A program made the translations under genes and the position numbers. The notes beneath the pieces were generated by a model. That model was not told the DNA's origin. It did no database searches and saw only the letters and a list, made by a program, of their open reading frames with translations. Source: Pleodorina starrii (taxonomy: Eukaryota > Chlorophyta > Chlorophyceae > Chlamydomonadales > Volvocaceae). Taken from it: a stretch of 64,000 nucleotides of DNA. Each line of letters starts with the position of its first letter. Position 1 is the stretch's first letter. The stretch spans positions 362,501 through 426,500 of the forward strand of contig BRXU01000011.1 in the NCBI GenBank assembly GCA_030267565.1, written 5' to 3'. Positions 1 to 16,545 of the stretch are shown in pieces.

Positions 1-3000
1 GACACACGCTCACGGACACACGCACACGGACACACGCACACGGACACACGCACACGGACACACGCACACGGACACACGCACACGGACACACGCACACGGA
101 CACACGCACACGGACACACGCACACGGACACACGCACACGGACACACGCACACGGACACACGCACACGGACACACGCACACGGACACACGCACACGGACA
201 CACGCACACGGACACACGCACACGGACACACGCACACGGACACACGCACACGGACACACGCACACGGACACACGCACACGGACACACGCACACGGACACA
301 CGCACACGGACACACGCACACGGACACACGCACACGGACACACGCACACGGACACACGCACACGGACACACGCACACGGACACACGCACACGGACACACG
401 CACACGGACACACGCACACGGACACACGCACACGGACACACGCACACGGACACACGCACACGGACACACGCACACGGACACACGCACACGGACACACGAA
501 CACGGACACACGCACACGGACACAGCACACGGACACACGCACACGGACACACGCACACGGACACACGCACACGGACACACGCACACGGACACACGCACAC
601 GGACACACGCACACGGACACACGCACACGGACACACGCACACGGACACACGCACACGGACACACGCACACGGACACACGCACACGGACACACGCACACGG
701 ACACACGCACACGGACACACGCACACGGACACACGCACACGGACACACGCACACGGACACACGCACACGGACACACGCACACGGACACACGCACACGGAC
801 ACACGCACACGGACACACGCACACGGACACACGCACACGGACACACGCACACGGACACACGCACACGGACACACGCACACGGACACACGCACACGGACAC
901 ACGCACACGGACACACGCACACGGACACACGCACACGGACACACGCACACGGACACACGCACACGGACACACGCACACGGACACACGCACACGGACACAC
1001 GCACACGGACACACGCACACGGACACACGCACACGGACACACGCACACGGACACACGCACACGGACACACGCACACGGACACACGCACACGGACACACGC
1101 ACACGGACACACGCACACGGACACACGCACACGGACACACGCACACGGACACACGCACACGGACACACGCACACGGACACACGCACACGGACACACGCAC
1201 ACGGACACACGCACACGGACACACGCACACGGACACACGCACACGGACACACGCACACGGACACACGCACACGGACACACGCACACGGACACACGCACAC
1301 GGACACACGCACACGGACACACGCACACGGACACACGCACACGGACACACGCACACGGACACACGCACACGGACACACGCACACGGACACACGCACACGG
1401 ACACACGCACACGGACACACGCACACGGACACACGCACACGGACACACGCACACGGACACACGCACACGGACACACGCACACGGACACACGCACACGGAC
1501 ACACGCACACGGACACACGCACACGGACACACGCACACGGACACACGCACACGGACACACGCACACGGACACACGCACACGGACACACGCACACGGACAC
1601 ACGCACACGGACACACGCACACGGACACACGCACACGGACACACGCACACGGACACACGCACACGGACACACGCACACGGACACACGCACACGGACACAC
1701 GCACACGGACACACGCACACGGACACACGCACACGGACACACGCACACGGACACACGCACACGGACACACGCACACGGACACACGCACACGGACACACGC
1801 ACACGGACACACGCACACGGACACACGCACACGGACACACGCACACGGACACACGCACACGGACACACGCACACGGACACACGCACACGGACACACGCAC
1901 ACGGACACACGCACACGGACACACGCACACGGACACACGCACACGGACACACGCACACGGACACACGCACACGGACACACGCACACGGACACACGCACAC
2001 GGACACACGCACACGGACACACGCACACGGACACACGCACACGGACACACGCACACGGACACACGCACACGGACACACGCACACGGACACACGCACACGG
2101 ACACACGCACACGGACACACGCACACGGACACACGCACACGGACACACGCACACGGACACACGCACACGGACACACGCACACGGACACACGCACACGGAC
2201 ACACGCACACGGACACACGCACACGGACACACGCACACGGACACACGCACACGGACACACGCACACGGACACACGCACACGGACACACGCACACGGACAC
2301 ACGCACACGGACACACGCACACGGACACACGCACACGGACACACGCACACGGACACACGCACACGGACACACGCACACGGACACACGCACACGGACACAC
2401 GCACACGGACACACGCACACGGACACACGCACACGGACACACGCACACGGACACACGCACACGGACACACGCACACGGACACACGCACACGGACACACGC
2501 ACACGGACACACGCACACGGACACACGCACACGGACACACGCACACGGACACACGCACACGGACACACGCACACGGACACACGCACACGGACACACGCAC
2601 ACGGACACACGCACACGGACACACGCACACGGACACACGCACACGGACACACGCACACGGACACACGCACACGGACACACGCACACGGACACACGCACAC
2701 GGACACACGCACACGGACACACGCACACGGACACACGCACACGGACACACGCACACGGACACACGCACACGGACACACGCACACGGACACACGCACACGG
2801 ACACACGCACACGGACACACGCACACGGACACACGCACACGGACACACGCACACGGACACACGCACACGGACACACGCACACGGACACACGCACACGGAC
2901 ACACGCACACGGACACACGCACACGGACACACGCACACGGACACACGCACACGGACACACGCACACGGACACACGCACACGGACACACGCACACGGACAC

Positions 3001-6000
3001 ACGCACACGGACACACGCACACGGACACACGCACACGGACACACGCACACGGACACACGCACACGGACACACGCACACGGACACACGCACACGGACACAC
3101 GCACACGGACACACGCACACGGACACACGCACACGGACACACGCACACGGACACACGCACACGGACACACGCACACGGACACACGCACACGGACACACGC
3201 ACACGGACACACGCACACGGACACACGCACACGGACACACGCACACGGACACACGCACACGGACACACGCACACGGACACACGCACACGGACACACGCAC
3301 ACGGACACACGCACACGGACACACGCACACGGACACACGCACACGGACACACGCACACGGACACACGCACACGGACACACGCACACGGACACACGCACAC
3401 GGACACACGCACACGGACACACGCACACGGACAAACGCACACGGACACACGCACACGGACACACGCACACGGACACACGCACACAGGACACACGCACACA
3501 GGACACACGCACACGGACACACGCACACGGACACACGCACACGGACACACGCACACGGACACACGCACACGGACACACGCACACGGACACACGCACACGG
3601 ACACACGCACACGGACACACGCACACGGACACACGCACACGGACACACGCACACGGACACACGCACACGGACACACGCACACGGACACACGCACACGGAC
3701 ACACGCACACGGACACACGCACACGGACACACGCACACGGTCACACGCACATGGACACACGCACATGGACACACGCACACGGACACACGCACACAGGACA
3801 CACGCACACGGACACACGCACACGGACACACGCACACGGACACACGCACATGGACACACGCACATGGACACACGCACACGGACACACGCACACGGACACA
3901 CGCACACGGACACACGCACACGGACACACGCACACGGACACACGCACACGGACACACGCACACAGGACACACGCACACGGACACACGCACACGGACACAC
4001 GCACACGGACACACGCACACGGACACACGCACACGGACACGCACACGGACACACGCACACAGGACACACGCACACGGACACACGCACACGGGCACACGCA
4101 CACGGGCACACGCACACGGACACACGCACACGGACACACGCACACGGACACACGCACACGGGCACACGCACACGGGCACACGCACACGGACACACGCACA
4201 CGGACACACGCACACGGACACACGCACACAGGACACACGCACACAGGACACACGCACACGGACACACGCACACGGACACACGCACACGGACACACGCACA
4301 CGGGCACACGCACACGGGCACACGCACACGGACACACGCACACGGGCTCACGCACACGGACACATGCACACGGACACACGCACACGGACACACGCACACG
4401 GAGACACGCACACGGACACACGCACACGGACAAACGCACACGGACACACGCACACGGACACACGCACACGGACACACGCACACAGGACACACGCACACAG
4501 GACACACGCACACGGACACACGCACACGGACACACGCACACGGACACACGCACACGGACACACGCACACGGACACACGCACACGGACACACGCACACGGA
4601 CACACGCACACGGACACACGCACACGGACACACGCACATGGTCACACGCACACGGACACACGCACACGGACACACGCACACGGACACACGCACACGGACA
4701 CACGCACACGGACACACGCACACGGACACACGCACACGGTCACACGCACATGGACACACGCACATGGACACACGCACACGGACACACGCACACAGGACAC
4801 ACGCACACGGACACACGCACACGGACACACGCACACGGACACACGCACATGGACACACGCACATGGACACACGCACACGGACACACGCACACGGACACAC
4901 GCACACGGACACACGCACACGGACACACGCACACGGACACACGCACACGGACACACGCACACAGGACACACGCACACGGACACACGCACACGGACACACG
5001 CACACGGACACACGCACACGGACACACGCACACGGACACACGCACACGGACACGCACACGGACACACGCACACAGGACACACGCACACGGACACACGCAC
5101 ACGGGCACACGCACACGGGCACACGCACACGGACACACGCACACGGACACACGCACACGGACACACGCACACGGGCACACGCACACGGGCACACGCACAC
5201 GGACACACGCACACGGACACACGCACACGGACACACGCACACAGGACACACGCACACAGGACACACGCACACGGACACACGCACACGGACACACGCACAC
5301 GGACACACGCACACGGGCACACGCACACGGGCACACGCACACGGACACACGCACACGGGCTCACGCACACGGACACACGCACACGGACACACGCACACGG
5401 ACACACGCACACGGAGACACGCACACCGGACACACGCACATCGGACACACGCACACGGACACACGCACACGGACACACGCACACGGACACACGCACACGG
5501 ACACACGCACACGGACACACGCACACGGACACACGCACACGGACACACGCACACGGACACACGCACACGGACACACGCACACGGACACACGCACACGGAC
5601 ACACGCACACGGACACACGCACACGGACACACGCACACGGACACACGCACATGGTCACACGCACACGGACACACGCACACGGACACACGCACACGGACAC
5701 ACGCACACGGACAAACGCACACGGACACACGCACACGGACACACGCACACGGACACACGCACACGGACACACGCACACGGACACACGCACACGGACACAC
5801 GCACACGGACACACGCACACGGACACACGCACACGGTCACACGCACACGGACACACGCACACGGACACACGCACACGGACACACGCACACGGACACACGC
5901 ACACGGACACACGCACACGGACACACGCACACGGACACACGCACACGGACACACGCACACGGACACACGCACACGGACACACGCACACGGACACACGCAC

Positions 6001-9000
6001 ACGGTCACACGCACACGGACACACGCACACGGACACACGCACACGGACACACGCACACGGGCACACGCACACGGACACACGCACACGGACACACGCACAC
6101 GGACACACGCACACGGGCACACGCACACGGGCACACGCACACGGACACACGCACACGGACACACGCACACGGACACACGCACACGGACACACGCACACAG
6201 GACACACGCACACGGACACACGCACACGGACACACGCACACGGACACACGCACACGGACACACGCACACGGGCACACGCACACGGACACACGCACACGGG
6301 CACACGCACACGGACACACGCACACGGACACACGCACACGGACACACGCACACGGACACACGCACACGGACACACGCACACGGACACACGCACACGGACA
6401 CACGCACACGGACACACGCACACGGACACACGCACACGGACACACGCACACGGACACACGCACACGGACACACGCACACGGACACACGCACACGGACACA
6501 CGCACACGGACACACGCACACGGACACACGCACACGGACACACGCACACGGACACACGCACACGGACACACGCACACGGACACACGCACACGGACACACG
6601 CACACGGACACACGCACACGGACACACGCACACGGACACACGCACACGGACACACGCACACGGACACACGCACACGGACACACGCACACGGACACACGCA
6701 CACGGACACACGCACACGGACACACGCACACGGACACACGCACACGGACACACGCACACGGACACACGCACACGGACACACGCACACGGACACACGCACA
6801 CGGACACACGCACACGGACACACGCACACAGGACACACGCACACGGACACACGCACACGGACACACGCACACGGACACACGCACACGGACACACGCACAC
6901 GGACACACGCACACGGACACACGCACACGGACACACGCACACGGACACACGCACACGGACACACGCACACGGACACACGCACACGGACACACGCACACGG
7001 ACACACGCACACGGACACACGCACACGGGCACACGCACACGGACACACGCACACGGACACACGCACACGGGCACACGCACACGGGCACACGCACACGGAC
7101 ACACGCACACGGACACACGCACACGGACACACGCACACAGGACACACGCACACGGACACACGCACACGGACACACGCACACGGACACACGCACACGGACA
7201 CACGCACACGGACACACGCACACGGACACACGCACACGGACACACGCACACGGACACACGCACACAGGACACACGCACACGGACACACGCACACGGACAC
7301 ACGCACACGGACACACGCACACGGACACACGCACACGGACACACGCACACGGACACACGCACACGGACACACGCACACGGACACACGCACACGGACACAC
7401 GCACACGGACACACGCACACGGACACACGCACACGGACACACGCACACGGACACACGCACACGGACACACGCACACGGACACACGCACACGGACACACGC
7501 ACACGGACACACGCACACGGACACACGCACACGGACACACGCACACGGACACACGCACACGGACACACGCACACGGACACACGCACACGGACACACGCAC
7601 ACGGACACACGCACACGGACACACGCACACGGACACACGCACACGGACACACGCACACGGACACACGCACACGGACACACGCACACGGACACACGCACAC
7701 GGACACACGCACACGGACACACGCACACGGACACACGCACACGGACACACGCACACGGACACACGCACACGGACACACGCACACGGACACACGCACACGG
7801 ACACACGCACACGGACACACGCACACGGACACACGCACACGGACACACGCACACGGACACACGCACACGGACACACGCACACGGGCACACGCACACGGAC
7901 ACACGCACACGGACACACGCACACGGACACACGCACACGGACACACGCACACGGGCACACGCACACGGACACACGCACACGGACACACGCACACGGACAC
8001 ACGCACACGGACACACGCACACGGACACACGCACACGGACACACGCACACGGACACACGCACACGGACACACGCACACGGACACACGCACACGGACACAC
8101 GCACACGGGCACACGCACACGGACACACGCACACGGACACACGCACACGGACACACGCACACGGACACACGCACACGGACACACGCACACGGACACACGC
8201 ACACGGACACACGCACACGGACACACGCACACGGACACACGCACACGGACACACGCACACGGACACACGCACACGGACACACGCACACGGACACACGCAC
8301 ACGGACACACGCACACGGACACACGCACACGGACACACGCACACGGGCACACGCACACGGACACACGCACACGGACACACGCACACGGACACACGCACAC
8401 GGACACACGCACACGGACACACGCACACGGACACACGCACACGGACACACGCACACGGACACACGCACACGGACACACGCACACGGACACACGCACACGG
8501 ACACACGCACACGGACACACGCACACGGACACACGCACACGGACACACGCACACGGACACACGCACACGGACACACGCACACGGACACACGCACACGGAC
8601 ACACGCACACGGACACACGCACACGGACACACGCACACGGACACACGCACACGGACACACGCACACGGACACACGCACACGGACACACGCACACGGACAC
8701 ACGCACACGGACACACGCACACGGACACACGCACACGGACACACGCACACGGACACACGCACACGGACACACGCACACGGACACACGCACACGGACACAC
8801 GCACACGGACACACGCACACGGACACACGCACACGGACACACGCACACGGACACACGCACACGGACACACGCACACGGACACACGCACACGGACACACGC
8901 ACACGGACACACGCACACGGACACACGCACACGGACACACGCACACGGACACACGCACACGGACACACGCACACGGACACACGCACACGGACACACGCAC

Positions 9001-12000
9001 ACGGACACACGCACACGGACACACGCACACGGACACACGCACACGGACACACGCACACGGACACACGCACACGGACACACGCACACGGACACACGCACAC
9101 GGACACACGCACACGGACACACGCACACGGACACACGCACACGGACACACGCACACGGACACACGCACACGGACACACGCACACGGACACACGCACACGG
9201 ACACACGCACACGGACACACGCACACGGACACACGCACACGGACACACGCACACGGACACACGCACACGGACACACGCACACGGACACACGCACACGGAC
9301 ACACGCACACGGACACACGCACACGGACACACGCACACGGACACACGCACACGGACACACGCACACGGACACACGCACACGGACACACGCACACGGACAC
9401 ACGCACACGGACACACGCACACGGACACACGCACACGGACACACGCACACGGACACACGCACACGGACACACGCACACGGACACACGCACACGGACACAC
9501 GCACACGGACACACGCACACGGACACACGCACACGGACACACGCACACGGACACACGCACACGGACACACGCACACGGACACACGCACACGGACACACGC
9601 ACACGGACACACGCACACGGACACACGCACACGGACACACGCACACGGACACACGCACACGGACACACGCACACGGACACACGCACACGGACACACGCAC
9701 ACGGACACACGCACACGGACACACGCACACGGACACACGCACACGGACACACGCACACGGACACACGCACACGGACACACGCACACGGACACACGCACAC
9801 GGACACACGCACACGGACACACGCACACGGACACACGCACACGGACACACGCACACGGACACACGCACACGGACACACGCACACGGACACACGCACACGG
9901 ACACACGCACACGGACACACGCACACGGACACACGCACACGGACACACGCACACGGACACACGCACACGGACACACGCACACGGACACACGCACACGGAC
10001 ACACGCACACGGACACACGCACACGGACACACGCACACGGACACACGCACACGGACACACGCACACGGACACACGCACACGGACACACGCACACGGACAC
10101 ACGCACACGGACACACGCACACGGACACACGCACACGGACACACGCACACGGACACACGCACACGGACACACGCACACGGACACACGCACACGGACACAC
10201 GCACACGGACACACGCACACGGACACACGCACACGGACACACGCACACGGACACACGCACACGGACACACGCACACGGACACACGCACACGGACACACGC
10301 ACACGGACACACGCACACGGACACACGCACACGGACACACGCACACGGACACACGCACACGGACACACGCACACGGACACACGCACACGGACACACGCAC
10401 ACGGACACACGCACACGGACACACGCACACGGACACACGCACACGGACACACGCACACGGACACACGCACACGGACACACGCACACGGACACACGCACAC
10501 GGACACACGCACACGGACACACGCACACGGACACACGCACACGGACACACGCACACGGACACACGCACACGGACACACGCACACGGACACACGCACACGG
10601 ACACACGCACACGGACACACGCACACGGACACACGCACACGGACACACGCACACGGACACACGCACACGGACACACGCACACGGACACACGCACACGGAC
10701 ACACGCACACGGACACACGCACACGGACACACGCACACGGACACACGCACACGGACACACGCACACGGACACACGCACACGGACACACGCACACGGACAC
10801 ACGCACACGGACACACGCACACGGACACACGCACACGGACACACGCACACGGACACACGCACACGGACACACGCACACGGACACACGCACACGGACACAC
10901 GCACACGGACACACGCACACGGACACACGCACACGGACACACGCACACGGACACACGCACACGGACACACGCACACGGACACACGCACACGGACACACGC
11001 ACACGGACACACGCACACGGACACACGCACACGGACACACGCACACGGACACACGCACACGGACACACGCACACGGACACACGCACACGGACACACGCAC
11101 ACGGACACACGCACACGGACACACGCACACGGACACACGCACACGGACACACGCACACGGACACACGCACACGGACACACGCACACGGACACACGCACAC
11201 GGACACACGCACACGGACACACGCACACGGACACACGCACACGGACACACGCACACGGACACACGCACACGGACACACGCACACGGACACACGCACACGG
11301 ACACACGCACACGGACACACGCACACGGACACACGCACACGGACACACGCACACGGACACACGCACACGGACACACGCACACGGACACACGCACACGGAC
11401 ACACGCACACGGACACACGCACACGGACACACGCACACGGACACACGCACACGGACACACGCACACGGACACACGCACACGGACACACGCACACGGACAC
11501 ACGCACACGGACACACGCACACGGACACACGCACACGGACACACGCACACGGACACACGCACACGGACACACGCACACGGACACACGCACACGGACACAC
11601 GCACACGGACACACGCACACGGACACACGCACACGGACACACGCACACGGACACACGCACACGGACACACGCACACGGACACACGCACACGGACACACGC
11701 ACACGGACACACGCACACGGACACACGCACACGGACACACGCACACGGACACACGCACACGGACACACGCACACGGACACACGCACACGGACACACGCAC
11801 ACGGACACACGCACACGGACACACGCACACGGACACACGCACACGGACACACGCACACGGACACACGCACACGGACACACGCACACGGACACACGCACAC
11901 GGACACACGCACACGGACACACGCACACGGACACACGCACACGGACACACGCACACGGACACACGCACACGGACACACGCACACGGACACACGCACACGG

Positions 12001-13476
12001 ACACACGCACACGGACACACGCACACGGACACACGCACACGGACACACGCACACGGACACACGCACACGGACACACGCACACGGACACACGCACACGGAC
12101 ACACGCACACGGACACACGCACACGGACACACGCACACGGACACACGCACACGGACACACGCACACGGACACACGCACACGGACACACGCACACGGACAC
12201 ACGCACACGGACACACGCACACGGACACACGCACACGGACACACGCACACGGACACACGCACACGGACACACGCACACGGACACACGCACACGGACACAC
12301 GCACACGGACACACGCACACGGACACACGCACACGGACACACGCACACGGACACACGCACACGGACACACGCACACGGACACACGCACACGGACACACGC
12401 ACACGGACACACGCACACGGACACACGCACACGGACACACGCACACGGACACACGCACACGGACACACGCACACGGACACACGCACACGGACACACGCAC
12501 ACGGACACACGCACACGGACACACGCACACGGACACACGCACACGGACACACGCACACGGACACACGCACACGGACACACGCACACGGACACACGCACAC
12601 GGACACACGCACACGGACACACGCACACGGACACACGCACACGGACACACGCACACGGACACACGCACACGGACACACGCACACGGACACACGCACACGG
12701 ACACACGCACACGGACACACGCACACGGACACACGCACACGGACACACGCACACGGACACACGCACACGGACACACGCACACGGACACACGCACACGGAC
12801 ACACGCACACGGACACACGCACACGGACACACGCACACGGACACACGCACACGGACACACGCACACGGACACACGCACACGGACACACGCACACGGACAC
12901 ACGCACACGGACACACGCACACGGACACACGCACACGGACACACGCACACGGACACACGCACACGGACACACGCACACGGACACACGCACACGGACACAC
13001 GCACACGGACACACGCACACGGACACACGCACACGGACACACGCACACGGACACAAGCACACGGACACACGCACACGGACACACGCACACGGACACACGC
13101 ACACGGACACACGCACACGGACACACGCACACGGACACACGCACACGGACACACGCACACGGACACACGCACACGGACACACGCACACGGACACACGCAC
13201 ACGGACACACGCACACGGACACACGCACACGGACACACGCACACGGACACACGCACACGGACACACGCACACGGACACACGCACACGGACACACGCACAC
13301 GGACACACGCACACGGACACACGCACACGGACACACGCACACGGACACACGCACACGGACACACGCACACGGACACACGCACACGGACACACGCACACGG
13401 ACACACGCACACGGACACACGCACACGGACACACGCACACGGACACACGCACACGGACACACGCACACGGACACAC
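1..13476. repeat. 14-bp satellite array, about 960 units
   Basis: The whole stretch is a head-to-tail array of a 14-bp unit, GGACACACGCACAC on the + strand; it runs off the left edge of the window and stops abruptly at 13476. The + strand lacks T almost completely. Common variants are an A-to-G change (GGGCAC), an extra A giving a 15-bp unit (ACAGGAC), ATGG, GGTCAC and a 12-bp unit lacking one AC. Roughly 534-3430 and 8350-13050 are almost perfect, while 3432-8350 is diverged. Since 14 is not a multiple of 3 and no frame contains a stop, all six frames stay open for kilobases; these are not genes. True array length depends on the assembly. Confidence 0.98.
3432..5660. repeat. Higher-order duplication of about 1 kb inside the satellite
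   Basis: The same series of variant units occurs twice in the same order. Matching landmarks: CAAACG at 3432 and 4431, ACACAGG at 3481 and 4480, the GGTCAC variant at 3741 and 4740 (offset 999); then the 12-bp unit at 4035 and 5048, GGCTCAC at 4348 and 5361, GAGAC at 4401 and 5414, ATGGTC at 4638 and 5651 (offset 1013). The offset changes by exactly one 14-bp unit between 3741 and 4035. A looser second case lies at 6061-6199 and 7029-7139. Confidence 0.85.
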
Positions 13477-14147
13477 ATAGATTTGTGGCGTTTGCTGATG
13501 CGCCTTGCGCAGCAAGCTGCATTCCGCAGCGCTGGTGCAGCGTACATTCGATCCGGTGCCAGGTTTACCCCTTCAACGAGCGCCTACCCTTGGAAGGTCA
13601 TGGATGACCACTTACGAGAGCTCTAGAACTGATTATGACAAGCGACGCCTGGGAATCTCAAGCAGTGGCCCCTGGGTCAACTTTCGCGGAGGGTTCCTTC
13701 CTGTTGTCATCCGTTTCACCTACAGCAGAAGTGGCTATGCCCTCTTTCCGGCAGTGTCTTACCCCCGAGACAGTATCATACAAATTGCTTTAGTCAGCCA
13801 CCAAAACACAGACGGTTTCTCCAGAGGAAGAATGGAACCTGTTCATAGCTACGTTATATATTAATTTAGGGGTTTTGGATTGCTGTTTATGAAGGGCGTC
13901 TGAGCTGCGCGATCTTTTCCGGTACTTGCAGATCGGAAGCCGTCGAGACCCTGATGCAGCCTTGTCAGCGCCAGAAAACCATCTTTACTCTGTGATATTT
14001 ATCCCTTTGCTAACTTTCAACTTTTGTGCAAGCTGCTCTCCTGGCCATTTCAGGTGGTCGTTCGGCAATCACCGCAGGTTTGCCATAAAGCTAGGACAAG
14101 CTAGCAAGCCAAGCAACATTTCGTAAGCAGCTCGTCAAACTATTTCG
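13477..14147. other. Satellite edge to MYND gene: presumed promoter and 5' UTR
   Basis: This 671-bp stretch has ordinary, less GC-rich composition and no convincing coding potential. An AT-rich run with TATATATTAATTT lies near 13854-13866, about 285 bp upstream of the MYND gene start. I assign it as upstream region only. Confidence 0.5.
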
Positions 14148-16545
14148 ATGGAGCTGGAGCAGCAGCGAGCGCGCATCGACGCCTTCCATGCGCGCTTCAA
14201 CGCGGCAGTGGCCGCCGCGGCTGCGGGCAATGGCGGCGCTAGCGCCGCACCGCCTGCTGCGGCCGCCGAAGTCGATGACCCGGATCAAGGCCCCATCTGC
14301 AGCGGATGCGGCTCCAGTATCGAGAGGAGCGCGGCGCTATGGTGCGGCGCCTGCAGGTGTACGGCATACTGTGACAAGGAGGTGAGTCACCCGGGTACCG
14401 GCGATCCTTGTGGAGAAGGACACACATGCATCAGCAAGTCGAGGTTGAGCCAAGCCGCGCACCATTTACCACGTCGCAGCTGCAGTGCGCTATGGTGCGA
14501 CTTAATTTTGACCAACTCGGTCTCACCCGGCCGGGATCTTCGTCCGCGTGTCGCTGCGTGTCGAAACCCTTCTCTCTCACAACACACACTCTCTCTATCC
14601 CATCTTTCCCCGCGAGCGCCCCCTTACGAGATCCCCCGAAACGCATTCACGACAATTAAAACCCAATGTGATCCAATACCCAAACGCAAACCAACGCGCA
14701 AACCGCACGGCAGTGCCAGCGTCTCGGCTGGAAGTCTGGGGGCCACAAGGCGGCCTGCAAGCTCCTGGCGCGCGCCAAGGCCCTGCCGCCAGCGGATCCC
14801 GCCCGGCGCTACGTGGTGCAGCTCAAGCTGGCTGGGCGGGAGGGCCTGAGCGAGTGGGCGGGCCAGCTGGAGCGCGCCGACGATGCTGACCTGGCGGGGG
14901 TGCATCGTCAGATGGTGGCAGCGCTGGCGCCGCGTGAGCGGGTGCTGTTTGCGCTGGAGGCGCGCTCCCACATGATGCTGCGTTTCCAGGTACCGGCGTG
15001 GGTTTTAGGGTTTTAATAAGGTTTTAAAACCAGGTTTTAACCTGGTTTTATTTCTAGTGACAAAGGACGCGACTTGGGGGCCCGGCGGGTGCCGTTGGGT
15101 GGTATTTTGGCGGTGTGTACCGACGAGTGCCACCACACACACCGGCACTGCGACCCACAACGTGTCATGACCGTAAATGCCACCACCGTTCCCCCGCCCG
15201 CCCGCCCGCCCTCCCGCCCGCCCGCCGGATGCATGTCTGACGCCATGCCACACTGCCGTCCGTACAGGTCGTACCGTCCACCAAGCGCCTCGAGGCACAC
15301 GACCTGGCGCTTTTCGTACTGCAAGCCGTTGTGCAGCCCGCCTGCGACGTTCCGACGCTCAACATGCCGCGCGACGCGCCGCAGCGGCCGTACGCAATCT
15401 GGATCCCGGGCGACGACGACGACATCGCCGCGCCGCGGTCGATGGCGCGACCCGTGGGTCAGTTGCTGGCCGGCGCCGGCCTGCCGACCTCCAGCTGGTA
15501 CGTCGGCGGCGGCTTCTGCGCCGAGGCGCGGCTTCACTCCGACCTCTACGACGTCTCCACTCAGCAAATCGGCGACCGCATTCTCAACTCCGTGCTCACC
15601 GTCGATCCGGACTACTACACCGAAGACGAGAACTCGGAGGATGATGGGGACGAGGATGAAGAGGACGATGAGGGAGTGGAGGCGGCGGCTGGCGGCGCTG
15701 CCGCGCCGCCGCCGCTGCGCGTGCTGATGGTGGCGGGCATGCACTGCTTTGGTCCCGCGGGAGAGGAGGACGATCCGTTGCTGAAGGCCACGGCGGCGGC
15801 GCTGCGCGCCGCCGGCGCGCAGGTGGAGGTGGGCCTCTACCCCATGGACAGCGACCGGGGGCGTCAAGAGGCGCTGGCGCGGCGTCTGCAGGGCGGCGGC
15901 TTCGAGGCCTGCGTGGTGTTGGGTCTGGGGTCCGGCTCGGACTTCAAGCCGCGCACGCCGACCTACCCCTGGGGCAAGGGCCCCTGGCGCGATGCGCTGT
16001 CGGACTGGGTGCGTGACGGCGGCGTGGTGGTGATACATGGGGAGCGCGCGGCGGCGGCGGTGGCGCGGGAGTTCTTCGGCCTGTCTTGGCGCATGGAGGG
16101 CGACTACTACCGCCGGTGAGTGGATGCCGTTGCTGCTGCTGCTGCTGCTGTTGGCACTGATGGCTCCAGACCGTCATCCTCCCCTTTCCGTCCCTCTCCC
16201 GGCACCCGCAGGACCGACCACAAGCTCAACCGTGCCAACCCGCTGCTCGCCGACCTGGCTGCCCGACTCCCGTCCGACTATAATGTCAAGGCCTGCATGC
16301 TCAACGACGTGCCGCCCCTGGAGCGCATCTACGCCTCGGCGCCCGGAGCGGTCAGCCACTCGCTAGTGCCCTTCATGGCGGGGGAGTCGGTGGACGCGGG
16401 CCGGACCGCCATGGCGGCGGCGCGCTGCGGCGGCGGCGCGGTTGCGTTCTTCGGTGACGTCAATTGGGAGGCGGCTACGAACGCGGCGGTGGCGGGGCTG
16501 ACGCGGAGGCTGGTGCAGGCGTGCAGGCGGCGGGCTGGGCCTTGA
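14148..16545 (+). CDS. MYND zinc-finger protein, 4 exons, 563 aa
   Basis: Exons 14148-14381, 14714-14989, 15268-16115 and 16212-16545 splice in phase with donors GTGAGT, GTACCG and GTGAGT. A MYND zinc finger spans residues 51-93, split by intron 1; likely ligands are C51, C54, C66, C69, C75, C79, H89 and C93, with the typical YC..CQ..W..H...C order. MYND fingers usually mediate protein-protein contacts. Residues 288-306 are a strongly acidic linker. The following C-terminal region (about 318-560) alternates hydrophobic strands and loops, including GGVVVIHGE, and recalls a Rossmann-like or glutamine-amidotransferase/ThuA-like fold; that part is inference. No SET domain is visible. The ATG at 14148 gives the longest frame leading into the finger. 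The gene ends tail to tail with the cyclophilin. Function is unknown beyond the finger. Confidence 0.85.
14990..15267 (+). other. MYND intron 2 with telomere-like motif, AT palindrome and CCCG run
   Basis: The intron holds GGGTTTTAGGGTTTTAATAA at 15000-15018, a 24-bp near-perfect inverted repeat at 15026-15049 (11-bp arms, AAAACCAGGTT and its complement, 2-bp centre), and a CCCG-type microsatellite at about 15191-15227. Confidence 0.7.

Noticed and set aside
1..13476. Possible CRISPR-like array
   Set aside because: There are no unique spacers; the unit is continuous and the surrounding genes are eukaryotic.
10..13626. Open frames of 1,400 to 3,300 codons on both strands in the satellite, with His/Thr/Arg or Cys/Val/Arg repeats
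   Set aside because: They arise because the 14-bp unit has no stop in any frame; three units cycle through all frames. All frames are open at once and there is no codon bias, start context or domain.
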